This document shows positions 28,740-40,438 of a stretch of 64,000 nucleotides of DNA, piece after piece. Each line of letters begins with the position of its first letter. Position 1 is the first letter of the stretch. Below the pieces are notes generated by a model. That model saw nothing but the letters and a program-made list of their open reading frames with translations, did not search any database and was not told where the DNA came from. This DNA is from Caloramator sp. mosi_1 (lineage in GTDB: Bacteria > Bacillota > Clostridia > Clostridiales > Caloramatoraceae). The position numbers and the translations under genes are program-made. Location: the NCBI RefSeq assembly GCF_028622835.1, contig NZ_CP117677.1:434001-498000 (forward strand), in the 5' to 3' direction.

Positions 28740-30050
28740 TTACAAACACTCAACTCTATTTCTACCTGAATTCTTTGCTTTATATAAGGCCCTATCTGCA
28801 TTAGTAATTAAATCTTCTAATGATAGTTCCTTTCTTGGCTCAAGGGCAGACACCCCAAAGCTTGCTGTATAGTTTATATAGAGGTTGAGCTTTTTAGAAT
28901 ATACTTTATTTTGTTCTATTTCTCTTCTCAAATTTTCTGCCTTCCTGTAAGCATCCTCAAGGTCAGCACCACTTAATAAAATTACAAACTCTTCTCCTCC
29001 AAATCTTGCAACAACATCGTATTTTCTAACTGCTCGCTTTATTGTTTTTGAAAAACTCTTTAAAACCAAGTCTCCTACATCGTGTCCATAGGTGTCATTT
29101 ATAAATTTAAATTTATCTAAATCAGTCAAAATTACTGACACTGGTTTTTCCATTCTTTTTGCTCTTGAAAACTCCTCCCTCGCACGAACGAAAAAGGCCC
29201 TTCTGTTATAAACCCTTGTTAGATAATCAAACATAGCAAGCCTCTCAGCTTTCTGCTTTGCCTTAATTATTTCACTTCTATCATTTTTCTCCTTTGTTAT
29301 GTCCTGTATTATACCAACTATTCTAATAGGTTCACTATTTTCATTCTCTAATAGGCATACATTTTAATCTTACCCATCTAATTTGCCTTTTAGAATCTAT
29401 CGCTCTAAACTCATCCATATATGTATTATAATATCTAAAGTATTCTATTAATTTAACTAACTCTATTCTACTTATAACTCTATCCCGATCTTCTTCATAA
29501 ATGCAGGTTAACCATAGATTAGAATCTCTATAGAAATTTTCTATCGATATTCCAGTAAACTTTTCTGCCGAATTGCTTGTATACACAATTCCCTTTGTCT
29601 TAACATCCATAAGGAATGTAATTTCCTCTAAATTTTCTGTAATCTGCTTCATTACTTCCCTTTGTTCAGAAAGATTTGATGTTAAGTTTTTTATGTCTGT
29701 TATGTCTGTATATAAAAGAGCAAAATAACCCTGCTCAGGTGAAAAAACATCTATACTGTACCATCTTTTCCATACTTCAAAGTATTGTTCTATTTTATCT
29801 TCTGTTCCCTTCATTGCAATTTCTGAAAAAGCTTTATGTAATTATTTATAACAAACTGATTTTCCTTGATTTCACTGGCTCTTTTACCTATAATATATTC
29901 TCTTTTAAGTCCAGTTAACTCCTCAAAGGCCTTATTAACATATATATATTCATAGTCAATAGCTTGTCCATTATCATTATAAACTATTTTATTATAAGCT
30001 AAAGCATTTTGCATACGACTTACTATCCGTCTAAATAATTCACCCTCCAT
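28740..30050 (-). CDS. PAS-GGDEF diguanylate cyclase
   Basis: About 437 residues, soluble. PAS domain 1 (MQNALAYNKIVYNDNGQAIDYEYIYVNKAFEELTGLKREYIIGKRASEI), PAS 2 (MDVKTKGIVYTSNSAEKFTGI), then GGDEF: FDYLTRVYNRRAFFVRAREEF, DKFKFINDTYGHDVGD, active site RFGGEEF with inhibitory-site RKYD. ATG 30050 follows GGGGTG. Breaks near 29335 and 29815. It is a close paralogue of the next gene (30143-31453), arranged in tandem. Confidence 0.86.
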
Positions 30051-30142
30051 TGGCAACACCCCAAACAAAATTAAAATATCTTCAACTATATTTTAACAAA
30101 TAAATTTAATTATTTGAATATTAATTTTCTAAATTATTTAAA

Positions 30143-31453
30143 TTAATTTATTATTTCAACTCTATTTCTACCATTTTCTTTTGCTCTATAAAGGGCTTTA
30201 TCTGCAATTTTTATAGCTTCTTCTAAAGATTTATAATCACAACAATTTACTTTGCTTATACCAAAACTTGCTGTATATTTAATTTTCTCATCTGATACTT
30301 TTATTTCAGTTTCACTTATCATTTCTCTTAATTTTTCTATTCTGTTATATGCATCCTCTAAATTAATATCCTTTAGCAGAATTATAAATTCTTCTCCACC
30401 AAATCTTGCAACCAGATCATTTTCTCTAACTGATGTTTTCAATATTTGTGCAAAATTCTTTAAAACTAAATCACCAATATCGTGTCCATAGTTATCATTT
30501 ATATTTTTAAACTTATCTATATCTGCCATTACAAGAACTAAATTGAAACCTTTACACTTTGCTTTTTTACATCTTTCCTCTGCTAATTGAAAGAAGGCTC
30601 GTCTGTTGTATAAGTTAGTCAAGTAGTCACGCATTGCCATATTTTCAGCTTTAACTTTTTGTTTTATTATTTCCATTTTATTTTCAATATCCCTTGTTAT
30701 ATCCTGCTCAATCCCCACAACCCTTACTATTTTATCCTGCTCATTTTTTATTGGTAAAAATTTAGATTTAATCCATTTTAGTTTTCCTGAATCAGTTATT
30801 ATTCTAAATTTTTCCACAAATATACCCTTTTCATACATTTCTTTAACTGTATTTTCCATATTATATCTCTTTAAAACTTTTTCATAATCATCAGGATGGA
30901 CAAGTTTTTTCCACTTTGAACATCCTTTTTCATATCTTCTATGCTAATTCTATAAATTTTTTCAAAGGCCGTACTTGCATATATAACTTCTCTTGTCTCT
31001 ACATCCTGTAGAAATGTTGCTTCTTCTAAATTTTCAGTTATCTGATATAGTACTTCTTTTGTTCTTTTAGCGATTCTGTTGTTTTTTCATATCCGTAATA
31101 TCATAAAATAAAGTCGCAAAATAGCCTTTTTCAGGTGAAAAAACATCTATTTTATACCATCTATCCCATATATCAAAATACTGCTCAATATGGCCCTCTG
31201 ATTCATTTTCTGCAATTTTAGAGTAATATTCTATCCAATTTAAACTACTCTCCTTTATATTAGGAATTATTTTTGTTACTTTTTCCCCTATAACCTCCTG
31301 CTTTTTCAAGCCTGTTAATTCCTCAAAGGCATTGTTGACATATATAAATTCATAGTCAATTGGCTTATTTTTATCATCATATACAACTTTGTGATATGCA
31401 AAAGCATTTTGCATTTTATCAATTATCTTTTCTAAAACCATATTGGCTATCAT
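30143..31453 (-). CDS. PAS-GGDEF diguanylate cyclase, tandem paralogue
   Basis: Same architecture as its downstream neighbour. PAS 1 (MQNAFAYHKVVYDDKNKPIDYEFIYVNNAFEELTGLKKQEVIG), a second PAS region with VETREVIYAS-like text, then GGDEF: MRDYLTNLYNRRAFFQLAEE, DIDKFKNINDNYGHDIGD, RFGGEEF with inhibitory-site REND. The start ATG 31453 follows GAGGTGAACAT. Breaks near 30935 and 31070. Ligands are unknown. The 92-bp gap to the next gene has no terminator, so the two are probably co-transcribed. Confidence 0.86.
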
Positions 31454-31556
31454 ATGTTCACCTCATACAAATTTTTCACAAATAATTATTATACAAAATT
31501 CATTAATTATTTTCCATATATATTACATAATATTTATTTAAATTTTAAAATTAAAT

Positions 31557-31585
31557 AAAAGAGACTGAGTTAATCAGCCTCTTTT
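31557..31585 (-). terminator. Intrinsic terminator of the amylopullulanase gene
   Basis: Hairpin AAAAGAGGCTGA-ttaac-TCAGTCTCTTTT on the minus strand followed by ATTT; it overlaps the stop codon of the amylopullulanase gene. Confidence 0.8.
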
Positions 31586-34500
31586 AAATTTAATAGATGA
31601 TTTTTTAAAATTACTATACCTGTTATTATTAGTGTAAGTGATAAAAGTATTACCCCTCTAATGGGAATCCACCTGTCTTTGGTAGTTTATTATTCTTTTT
31701 ATTCTCTTTTTCTTTATCTTCTAATTTATCTTCTTTTTATCTTCCTTTAATTCATTTTTGTCTTCAACCTTATTATTTGTTATTACATAATCACTGCAAT
31801 GAGTTATTGTAAATGAAACTACTCCATTATCATATTCACATTCTATTTCTTCAAATTTTTGTGTCTGAGGATTAAAGTAATAAACATATGCTGCACCATC
31901 TTTAAATTTTGTTTTATCTACCTTAACAGAAATCTTAATACCTGTTCCATTTAATGTACCAAAGTTACTGTTAATATTCAATGGAATGTAATAGATATTT
32001 CCAAGCAACTTATCTATAGACTTTTTATTTTCGAGTTCTTCTTCAACTGTTAAAATCAAATCGCCATCAATATTTATTGCAATATCCTTTGCATTAAATT
32101 CAAATTCAACACCCTCTACATCAACAATAAGTGTCAAATTCTTTCTTGCAGCTAAAAGCAGCACATCCCTTGATAGTCTGTTATTTTCTATGCTAACTTT
32201 TATCTCTGAACCGTCTTTAGTTTCACTACTTAGTATATTGTTTATATCATTCATTACATTTGCTGAATCTTTATTTGTTACTACAAATCTTGCATCATAT
32301 GCATCCTTTAATTTATCTGTTTGTATTGCAACATTTCTATAGCTGTTTACTAAAACAACACCTTGTTTTTCAGGAACTTGTACAACAACCTTACCATTTT
32401 CAACTACATATTCTTTTGCTGTAATTGCATCTATAAGTCTATTTACACCCTGTGGAATAGATAGTTCTACAGTCTTTTCTACATCGTTATTTATAAGCAC
32501 ATACGCCTCTTCATTTCCTAATGTTCTCTTAAATGCAAATAGACCCTCTAATTCTATTGGTGTTATTTCTCCTGTTCTTAATACTTCATAGTTTCTTCTT
32601 ATATTGCTAAGCTTTGCATACCATTCAACCATATCCTTATCGCCTTTGCCCCAAGGGAATGTTCTTCTGTTATCAGGGTCATCTGCACCATATAGTGCTG
32701 CCTCGTCTCCATAATAAATAACTGGTGCACCTGGATAAGTCATTTGCATAAGTACAGCAAGTTTTAAGAGCTTCTTTGCATTCTCACTTGGAGCTTCTGC
32801 AACTGCCTTTTGGCTCTTTTCATAACCATCAAAGGCTGAGATTGCTCTTTGTGTATCGTGAGAATCTATTAAGTTAAACATAGCATAGAAGGCTTCTTTT
32901 TGATATTGTTCTCTTACTAATTCTAAAACTTCCATTGTGTTTTTAGCATCTTTTTATTCATTAAATAATCTAAAGCAGCTGCTCTAAATCTATAATTCAT
33001 TACAGAATCATACATATCCCCAAGTAGATATCTTGATGCATCATCCCATATTTCACCTATTATTACGTTGTCGCCTTCTTCCTTTACTGCTTTTCTAAAA
33101 TGCTGCCAAGTTTCATCTGAAACCTCATTTGCAACATCAAGTCTCCATCCATTTGAACCTTGTCTTAACCAGAATCTTGCATTAGCGTCCTCTCCATCTA
33201 TTACTTCTTCTGCCCAAGATTCAACCTTGTATTCTGAACCATTTAACGCTTGAATTACTGGCATTGAATCAAATCCCCACCAGCCTTCATACGCATAATG
33301 TTCATTCTTTGTTCCTACATCTACTTTTCTATTTTCAATCTTAAACCAATCTTTATAGTGGAAATCTGTGATTCCAATTGATTTAAAATAGTCTTGAACT
33401 TGTTTTTCTGCTTCCTGTTGAGTTAATCCCTTTTCATTCATCAAGTCGTAAACTCTTGACCAATATTGGTATGCACCAAGTGGTTTGCCCTTTGTCATAT
33501 GTTTACCATATCTATCAAAATAAATTGAATCATCTGAAACGTGATTAAATACTCCATCAAGTATTATCTTCATTCCTCTCTCTTTTGCTTTATTTGCAAG
33601 CTCAACAAAATCATCCATTGAACCAAGAATTGGATCAAGTTCTCTATAGTCAGTTGCATCGTACCTATGGTTTGAAATCGACTTAGATATAGGGTTGAAG
33701 TATAAAACATTTACACCTAATGCTTGTAGATAATCTAACTTTTCAATAACTCCCTAATATCTCCGCCATACATTTCATTACACCATTCTCCATCACCTTT
33801 AGTTCCTTTGTAGCCATCATTATTTTCTATTGAGGGAATCTCAGGTATTGCATACCAGTCATCATAAAATTCGTATGGCAAGAAACCTCTTGCTAATTTT
33901 TGTGCATAGTCGTTGTTTCTATCTCCATTATAGAATCTGTCAGGGAATATATGGTATATTACAGCATTCTTCATCCAATCAGGTGTCTTGAAATCATTTA
34001 AATAAACATTAAGTCCATAATACATTACCTTTCCAAGTTCATCAGCCTTACCTTTACCATATAATCCGTCATCATCACCATAGGCCTTTACATCAGAACC
34101 ATTTGACACTATGAAGTAGTATTTATCCATTCCCTTTTCATTAGGAGTATATTTAGCTGTCCATATATAATACTCATCCTTTTGTTCCTTTGACATATCA
34201 AGACTTAATTGTCCGTTTGTTGTAAATAGAACTAATTTTGCCTGTGCTATATCTTTACCTGTCTTTAATCTAAATGTTACTTCTTCTCCAACCTTTACTG
34301 CACCAAAAGGAACCTTGTAATCACTATTTCTTGAATCAAAGTAAATTTTTGAAGTATCAATAGAATTTGAAACAGAATTATTAAATATTAAGCCTGTTAT
34401 TATATCGTAGCTAAATTTAACTTTTTGCCTTCATTCAATGTCATTTCAGGATATACATATTCTTTATCATCTATTTTTACCTTTATATCAGAATAAGTTG

Positions 34501-36831
34501 CTTTTGATAATTCAACTTCTGCTGAATAAATACCTTTTAATTCTAAATCCTTCATCACATATTGATTGTTTCCTACTACTAATTTTGGTCTATCTTCATC
34601 TGAAAGTCTGGGTACATATTTAGTTGAATCTGTAACAATGTGGCTTATATCAGAGTAATAGAAGGTTACGTCTTGGGTTTTGGATTTTGCATAGTTATAT
34701 TTGCACCATTTCTTTCACCATTATTTCCATAGTTTTCATTCCAAGAACCCATAGCAACTTTATATTCATATATACCTGCTGGTAAGTTTTTAATTGTAAA
34801 TGTATATAGATTATCACCTATATGTTTCATCCTTGTGTTTTGATTTGATGGATCCCAGTCTCCTCCACCTACAAAGTGTTGTAAAGTACCTGCCAATATA
34901 ACCGTTCTACCACCTGGAACCTCAGAAAGTTCCCTAACAACTTTAGTCTCTTTAGTTAGTTCTATACTTGAATTCTTATCCTTTCCCTTTATCCTAATTA
35001 AAACTTCTTCTACTCCATCTGGAAGAGTTGATACTATAAGCTTTCCGTTTTCTATCTTTGCAATGTCATTTGGATTCTCAACAAGGCTCCATTCAATATC
35101 TGAATAATCTTCTGTACTTCCATCCTCTTTAAGCACTCTACCCTTTAAAGTAAGTTCTGAATCCATCTTTACTTCAAAAGGAATTAATAAATTTATTAGC
35201 CCTGGAACATAAACTATTGAATTATCAAAGGCACCATCGCCTGTTTTTATTGGGTTTAGAGGGTCAAACATCCAGTTGCCATCAACAATAAACTTATACT
35301 GATAAATTCCAGGCATTATATTATTTAAAGTTATTGTAAAGATATCTCCCTGTTTTTCAAGATTTCTTCTTTCCTTCCAATCCTTGTCCAAGATTGAACC
35401 AGCAAGTTCAACCTTCTTAACCTTTCCTGTTAAATCTAAATAGCTGAAAGTAACACTTGTACCACTCACAACTGGGCTTACAACCCTTGCTGGAACCTTA
35501 ACAACAGAATTTTTACCACCGAATCCGTCATCTGCTTGATTAGGGTTTGATGGATCTTGTATCCAGTTTCCGTCTACAACAAATTTGTATTTATATTCAC
35601 CAGGATTTAATCTTAATTCTATACTCCAAACTCCCTTTTCATCCTTTGCCATTAAATCTTTTTCTGAATTCCAACCATTAAAATCACCAGCTATATAAAC
35701 CCTATTAGCATTATTATTCTTATATCTAAATATTACCTTTCCATCTGGATAAACTTCTGGACTTACTATAGGTGCTTCAAGGCCTAGTATTTCTGAGACT
35801 TTATCTATATTATTGATGCTGTCATAAAGTTTTCTTTCCTTTACATCCGCAATAAAGTGAACCAATTTACCTTCCTTTGGTATTGAAACCCTTAAATTTC
35901 CACTTGATGGTATTCCTCCACCATCCCAACTGTAGTTTTCACAGACCTTATATTCAAATGTTCTATCCTCATTTTGTGGTGTAAAATATTTTGAGAAAAT
36001 GAACTTTCCTTGTCCATCTAAATAAGTAAACTCAAACCCCTTAAGAGATGCATCCCATTCGCCACTTTGAACTTCTCTTATAGGTCCAATCAAAGAAACA
36101 ATAGTATTAATCTCTGGGTTGTTTATTGAGTCTTCACATAAGTTTAGTTCTGGATTTGCTAAGAATGTCACATCTGTTGTATTTGTTAACTTTTCCCTTG
36201 AAATAACTCTATTGCTACCTTGTATTTCTCCTGCTCACCAAACGTGGTTGTAGGCTACCTTGTATTCAAAATCCTTATTTTGAGGCACTAAAGTAAATGT
36301 ACCCTTATAGAACCCCCCACCTATATATTCTAAATCAAAATTTGAATCTGATGGGTTCCAATCTTGTCCGTTTTGTATAAAATCCCTAAGTGTTCCTACA
36401 AACGTAGCACTCTCTTTAAATCTTTGTGGTTCATTAACTGAATCGTAAACTTCCTTTGACTTTGAGTCAAATCTAAAAATTACCTTTGTATTGTGAGCAG
36501 GAACGTTTATTTTTCTATTATCGCCTCCAGGTATGCACTCATCCCAATTACCATTGAAGGCTACTTTATACTCGTACTCTCCTGCTTTTTAAAAGTCCCC
36601 ACCTTTTCGTAAACTCCATTTTGGTATAACCTCATAAAACCTTCAGGATTTTCTGGCCTCCAGTTTGAGTCTTTGTTGTCCCCATCTGGAGTAAAATTAC
36701 CAACAAGTGAAACGATTAAGTCTGCAGACAAATAATTTACCTCTGCACTTGCCTTTGGTGTTAACCTTGGAACTAAAGTGAACATAAAAAGAACACCAAC
36801 AGCCAGCTCAGAGGCTTTTTAATTTTTGCAT
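31570..36831 (-). CDS. Cell-wall-anchored amylopullulanase (GH13) with LPXTG tail
   Basis: About 1,750 residues, extracellular. The start is ATG 36831 (AGGGGG upstream), then a signal peptide ending ASA. The N-terminal 700 residues hold repeated starch-binding/X25-like modules (SLVGNF, VAFNG-type repeats) and CBM48-like modules (NNANRVYIAGDFNGWN; GEYKYKFVVDGNWIQDP). The GH13 domain has VIYHIFPDRFYNGD, region I DGVFNHVSDD, region II GWRLDVANEV, region III IIGEIWDD and region IV NLIDSHDTQ, so Asp, Glu and Asp are all present. The C-terminus is LPKTGG, a hydrophobic helix and a charged tail, a sortase signal. Several frame breaks. Degrades starch, amylopectin and pullulan at the cell surface. 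Confidence 0.88.
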
Positions 36832-36893
36832 TTTTAGTCCCCCTCTATGCAATCGTTTGTTCATTTTAATTGTAAATAATTTTTGAAAAATTT

Positions 36894-38060
36894 TCAATAA
36901 TTTGCAAACTTATTTTTTCTGTAAAAATTAAGTTTATTTTTACATATACTTATTTTTACAATCTCACTCTTGGTTGCAATTCTAATCAGGGGCCCCAAGT
37001 ACCAAATCCACTTGAAACTATAAGATTAAAACTATCCTCCTGCAACAAACCGTGGTCTATATCATATATCCTTCCTGTTATAAAGTTTACTGGAAAAAAT
37101 TGACCCTTATGAGTATGTCCACTTAACTGCAAATCCACTCCTGCCTCTTTTACCTCTTTTATATTCCTTGGTTGATGATCAACTACTATTACCAATTTAT
37201 TTTTATCTAAATTTGAAACTAAATCTTTAATATTTCTTCTTTCTTTTCCATTAAACCTTAAAGAAGCTAAATCATCTCTACCTACCAAATATATCCCATC
37301 TAATTCTTTTACATCATCTATAAGTAATTCTATACCTGATTCATCAAAGCATCTCTTTACTTTATCTATATTTCTTGATATATATTCGTGATTTCCAACA
37401 ACAGCATAAACACCATATTTTGATTTAATATTCTTCAATATTTCTCCATATCTTCTCCTCTCAAATACATCAATATCATCATCTATCAAATCACCTGCGA
37501 ATATTACAATATCAGGGATTGGCTGTTAATTTGATTAACCAATTTATACAGCCTACCTTCTGTAATAATAGTTCCTAAATGGACATCGCTTACCATTATT
37601 ATGTTTAAATCTTGATTTATAACCTTATTTGCTGTTATTTTGTACTCTGTAATTTTTGTATTTAGTGCATTTATTGTACCAATTATTATTAATAATATTA
37701 TTGTTGCAGCAACAAATATGTTCGCATAGGCTAATATTTGAGGGGTTTTATAGCCTTTTATGATAATTTTAAGTGAAAGCCTTATTATGTCCACTAAAAA
37801 GAAGGCAATCATAACATAAAATAATAGGGCAATATAATAGGAACCCAGTAAACTTATAATGTAATTTAAGTTTTTAGATATATACTTTCTTAAAAACCTT
37901 TCAATTATAAAACTTAAAGATAGAAAAATAATTATACCCCAGTATAATTTTGCACTTAAAAAGGGCATTATTTTTCTTATGTTTCTAAACATCCTAAGAC
38001 CTAAATAATAATTACCAAGACCGTATATAGCTATTGTTAATAGTATAAAAATACCACCAT
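36894..38060 (-). CDS. Membrane metallophosphoesterase
   Basis: About 385 residues. Four N-terminal helices (YGLGNYYLGLRMF..., AKLYWGIIIFLSLSF, IISLLGSYYIALLFYVMIAFFLVD, IFVAATIILLIIIGT) precede a calcineurin-like phosphoesterase: MVSDVHLGTII, FAGDLIDDD, VVGNHEY, VVDHQP, SGHTHKGQFFP. All five metal-binding motifs are visible. The start is ATG 38060 (GAGGAG). One base is missing at the FGTWGP region (about 36990); the end at 36894 is inferred from the repaired frame, whereas the printed frame stops at 36986. Substrate unknown. Confidence 0.8.
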
Positions 38061-38085
38061 AGCATCTCCTCTTTTGAATATATTT

Positions 38086-38820
38086 TTATTTGATTATTTC
38101 CATAAATTTAGCAATATATTCAGCTGTAATTTTGCTGCTCTTCTTCCGTTATTTTAGCATCTCCATCCCCTTTTGTTTTCCATAGCTTCCAAATTGTCCG
38201 TGGTTTCCACCTTTTATTTCTACAAATTCAGCATCATCTGGCAATAACTCTTTTGAAGATTTTACTTTATCTAAATTTGCTACCTTATCTTCACTTCCCC
38301 ATATAGAAACTACCTTTATACTTTTATTTTTAAAATTGAATTTTTCCTGAGGATATGAAGCTAAAAGAAAAAGTCCCTTTATCTTTTCTACGTGATTATA
38401 AGCATAATCTGATGCCACAACTCCACCTAAAGAATGTCCGCCAATAACCCAAACACTTATATCGCTATACTCCTTTATTACTTCGTCTGCTTTATTTTTA
38501 TTAAATATTGCCAAATTTAATGGCATAGGAGTTATTACTACCCTGTATCCTTCTTCTGCTATTTTTGATGCTATTTTAATATATGCAGCAGGTTCTACCT
38601 TCCCACCGGGGTAGAAAATTAAACCCTTTTCTACTTTTTTATCTACAGGATTTATTACAATGTTTTTATCAATTTTTATATGCACCCGTTCATTAGACTT
38701 GATATATGCTTCTACATCAAAATTAGGTTTATATGCTGAAACTGCCCATATTAAAAATATTGCACTAAATACAAGAATTAAAACCGATGTTAAACCAATA
38801 ATCTTTTTAACCTTCTTCAA
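38086..38820 (-). CDS. Membrane-anchored alpha/beta-hydrolase
   Basis: An N-terminal helix (MKKVKKIIGLTSVLILVFSAIFLIWAVSAY) is followed by an alpha/beta-hydrolase of the dienelactone/PF12695-like group: GLIFYPGGKVEPAAYIKIA (oxyanion loop), nucleophile VWVIGGHSLGGVVASDYA, acid IWGSEDKVA and His KGGNHGQFGSYG. The printed frame stops early; one-base repairs restore a tail ending AEYIAKFMEIIK at 38086. It lies 25 nt upstream of the phosphoesterase gene and is probably in one transcript with it. Confidence 0.8.
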
Positions 38821-38833
38821 TAGTCATCACCTC

Positions 38834-39594
38834 TTACACTTTTTCTAACCATCTTTTAAACTTCTTATATTGTACTATTTGATAAAGTCTGTAGATAAAT
38901 GGGAAAACTCTATTCAATATTGATATTATAACAAATGTTTTGGAGGGATTTACGTATTTTTTATTTCTCTCTATACCTTTTAAAATACATCCTGCAACAT
39001 AGTTTGCTGACTGACTTGGGAAAGGCACTGGTGCAGTCTTTTTTGAATTTTTAAAGAAGTTTGTTCTTGTTGCTATGGGGTATACCACCATTAAGTGGCA
39101 ATTTTATCCTTTTCAAATCTATAGGCATTTTGAAAAGCATCTACAGCACTTTTTGTTGCTGAATAAAGTGAATATCCTGGAAGGGGCATCTTGGCAACAG
39201 CCGAATCCGTAATAACATACGTAAACTCTTTATTTTTGCTTATCTCATTCATCTTTTCAAGACAATATATAGGTGCAAAAACATTTGTTTTAAATATTCT
39301 TTCTATATGTTCATAACTTGCCTCTTCAATTTTTTCATAATAAGCAAAACCTGCATTAGAAATAAAAATATCTATATTACCAAAAATTTAATGCGTAATC
39401 AAATAATTTATCCAACTCATCCCTATTTGAAACATCACATTTATATGGATATACATTATTAAGGGTTGGTATCTTTTCTATATCCCTTGATACAGCAATA
39501 ACTTTGCATCCTCTTTTACTAACATATACAAAAGCTCAAGCCCAATACCTGATGAAGCACCTGTTAATATAACATTTTTACCCTTTAAATTCAT
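38834..39594 (-). CDS. Short-chain dehydrogenase/reductase
   Basis: About 254 residues. The N-terminal cofactor motif LTGASSGIGLELLYM, NAGFAYYEKI, and the active site VITDSAVAKM then GYSLYSATKSAVDAF (Ser, Tyr, Lys) mark a classical SDR. The C-terminus has the PIATRTNFF segment and an amphipathic tail (FPFIYRLYQIVQYKKFKRWL). ATG 39594 overlaps the stop of the upstream gene by 4 bp (ATGA), so the two are translationally coupled. Breaks near 39090, 39385 and 39515. Confidence 0.83.
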
Positions 39595-40232
39595 AATTTC
39601 ATCCCCTCTACCTCTGCTTTTGGAAAAACTATATTAAAATCAGCGACTTTCACAACTGCAATTGGTTTAAAAAAGTTATATCTGGAAAATATTTTTCATT
39701 AACTTGTATTTCTTCAATCCTTGAAAATCTTCCCTGCCCTTTTCCATAAAAATTAGTATAATATAGCTTATCTTTATATTTTTGAACTAATGGAAATGGT
39801 AACAGCTTTGTATTAACAGGAAATTTAATCTTTCCATCGCGTAACCGTATCTTAAAAATAGGCTCTCCTTCCTTTGAAAATTCTATATGAGTTAAACCTG
39901 CAGTATTTTTTATACTGCAATCTGCAAATTCCTTTGGTATAGCCCAATTTTTTACTCCATTTATTACACTGTCCTGTGTTGTTACATATATTTTTGATAT
40001 TGTATTTAGTTTTTGCCTTTAAACTTAAATTTGCCTGGAATAAAAGAAGTTCCCTGTATGGTCCTACATCTGATTGCTTATAGTCAACAATCATAACACA
40101 CCCTAATCCACCACAGGAATTGTCCTTTAAAAAGTCTTGTGAATAAAGGTGGCTCTTAATGAATTGTTTGTTAAATTTATAAAGTATAATATATCCATCA
40201 CCCTTTAAGCTCCAAGGTGCTTCCTTATACAT
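39591..40232 (-). CDS. Acetoacetate decarboxylase-like barrel protein
   Basis: About 213 residues. The start is ATG 40232 behind AGGGGGATGTT: MYKEAPWSLKGDGYIILYKF, then CGGLGCVMIVDYKQSDVGPYRELLF and NWAIPKEFADC. PW.LKG start, Y..S.VGPY.EL and NWxIPKE are typical of the acetoacetate decarboxylase-like beta-barrel family. The Lys-Lys active site of true Adc is not evident, so a decarboxylase role is unproven. Breaks near 40020, 39960 and 39680. Coupled to the SDR gene, so both probably act on one metabolite. Confidence 0.68.
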
Positions 40233-40329
40233 AACATCCCCCTAATTCTATATATTTACAACAATATTATAGAACATTTTTTACCATAATTGTATTAACA
40301 ATTTGTGTATATTAGTATAAAAATCCAAT

Positions 40330-40367
40330 TTTAATAATAAAAAACACTCCTCCTTATGGAAGGCAGT
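40330..40367 (-). terminator. Terminator of carAB
   Basis: Minus-strand hairpin ACTGCCTTCC-ataa-GGAGGAGT (two single-base bulges) followed by GTTTTTTATT. Confidence 0.7.
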
Positions 40368-40438
40368 TTTATTTTTACTGTCTACCAAAGGGGAGCATAT
40401 AAACCCTTTAAAAGATAAACCTACATCAAAAACATAAA

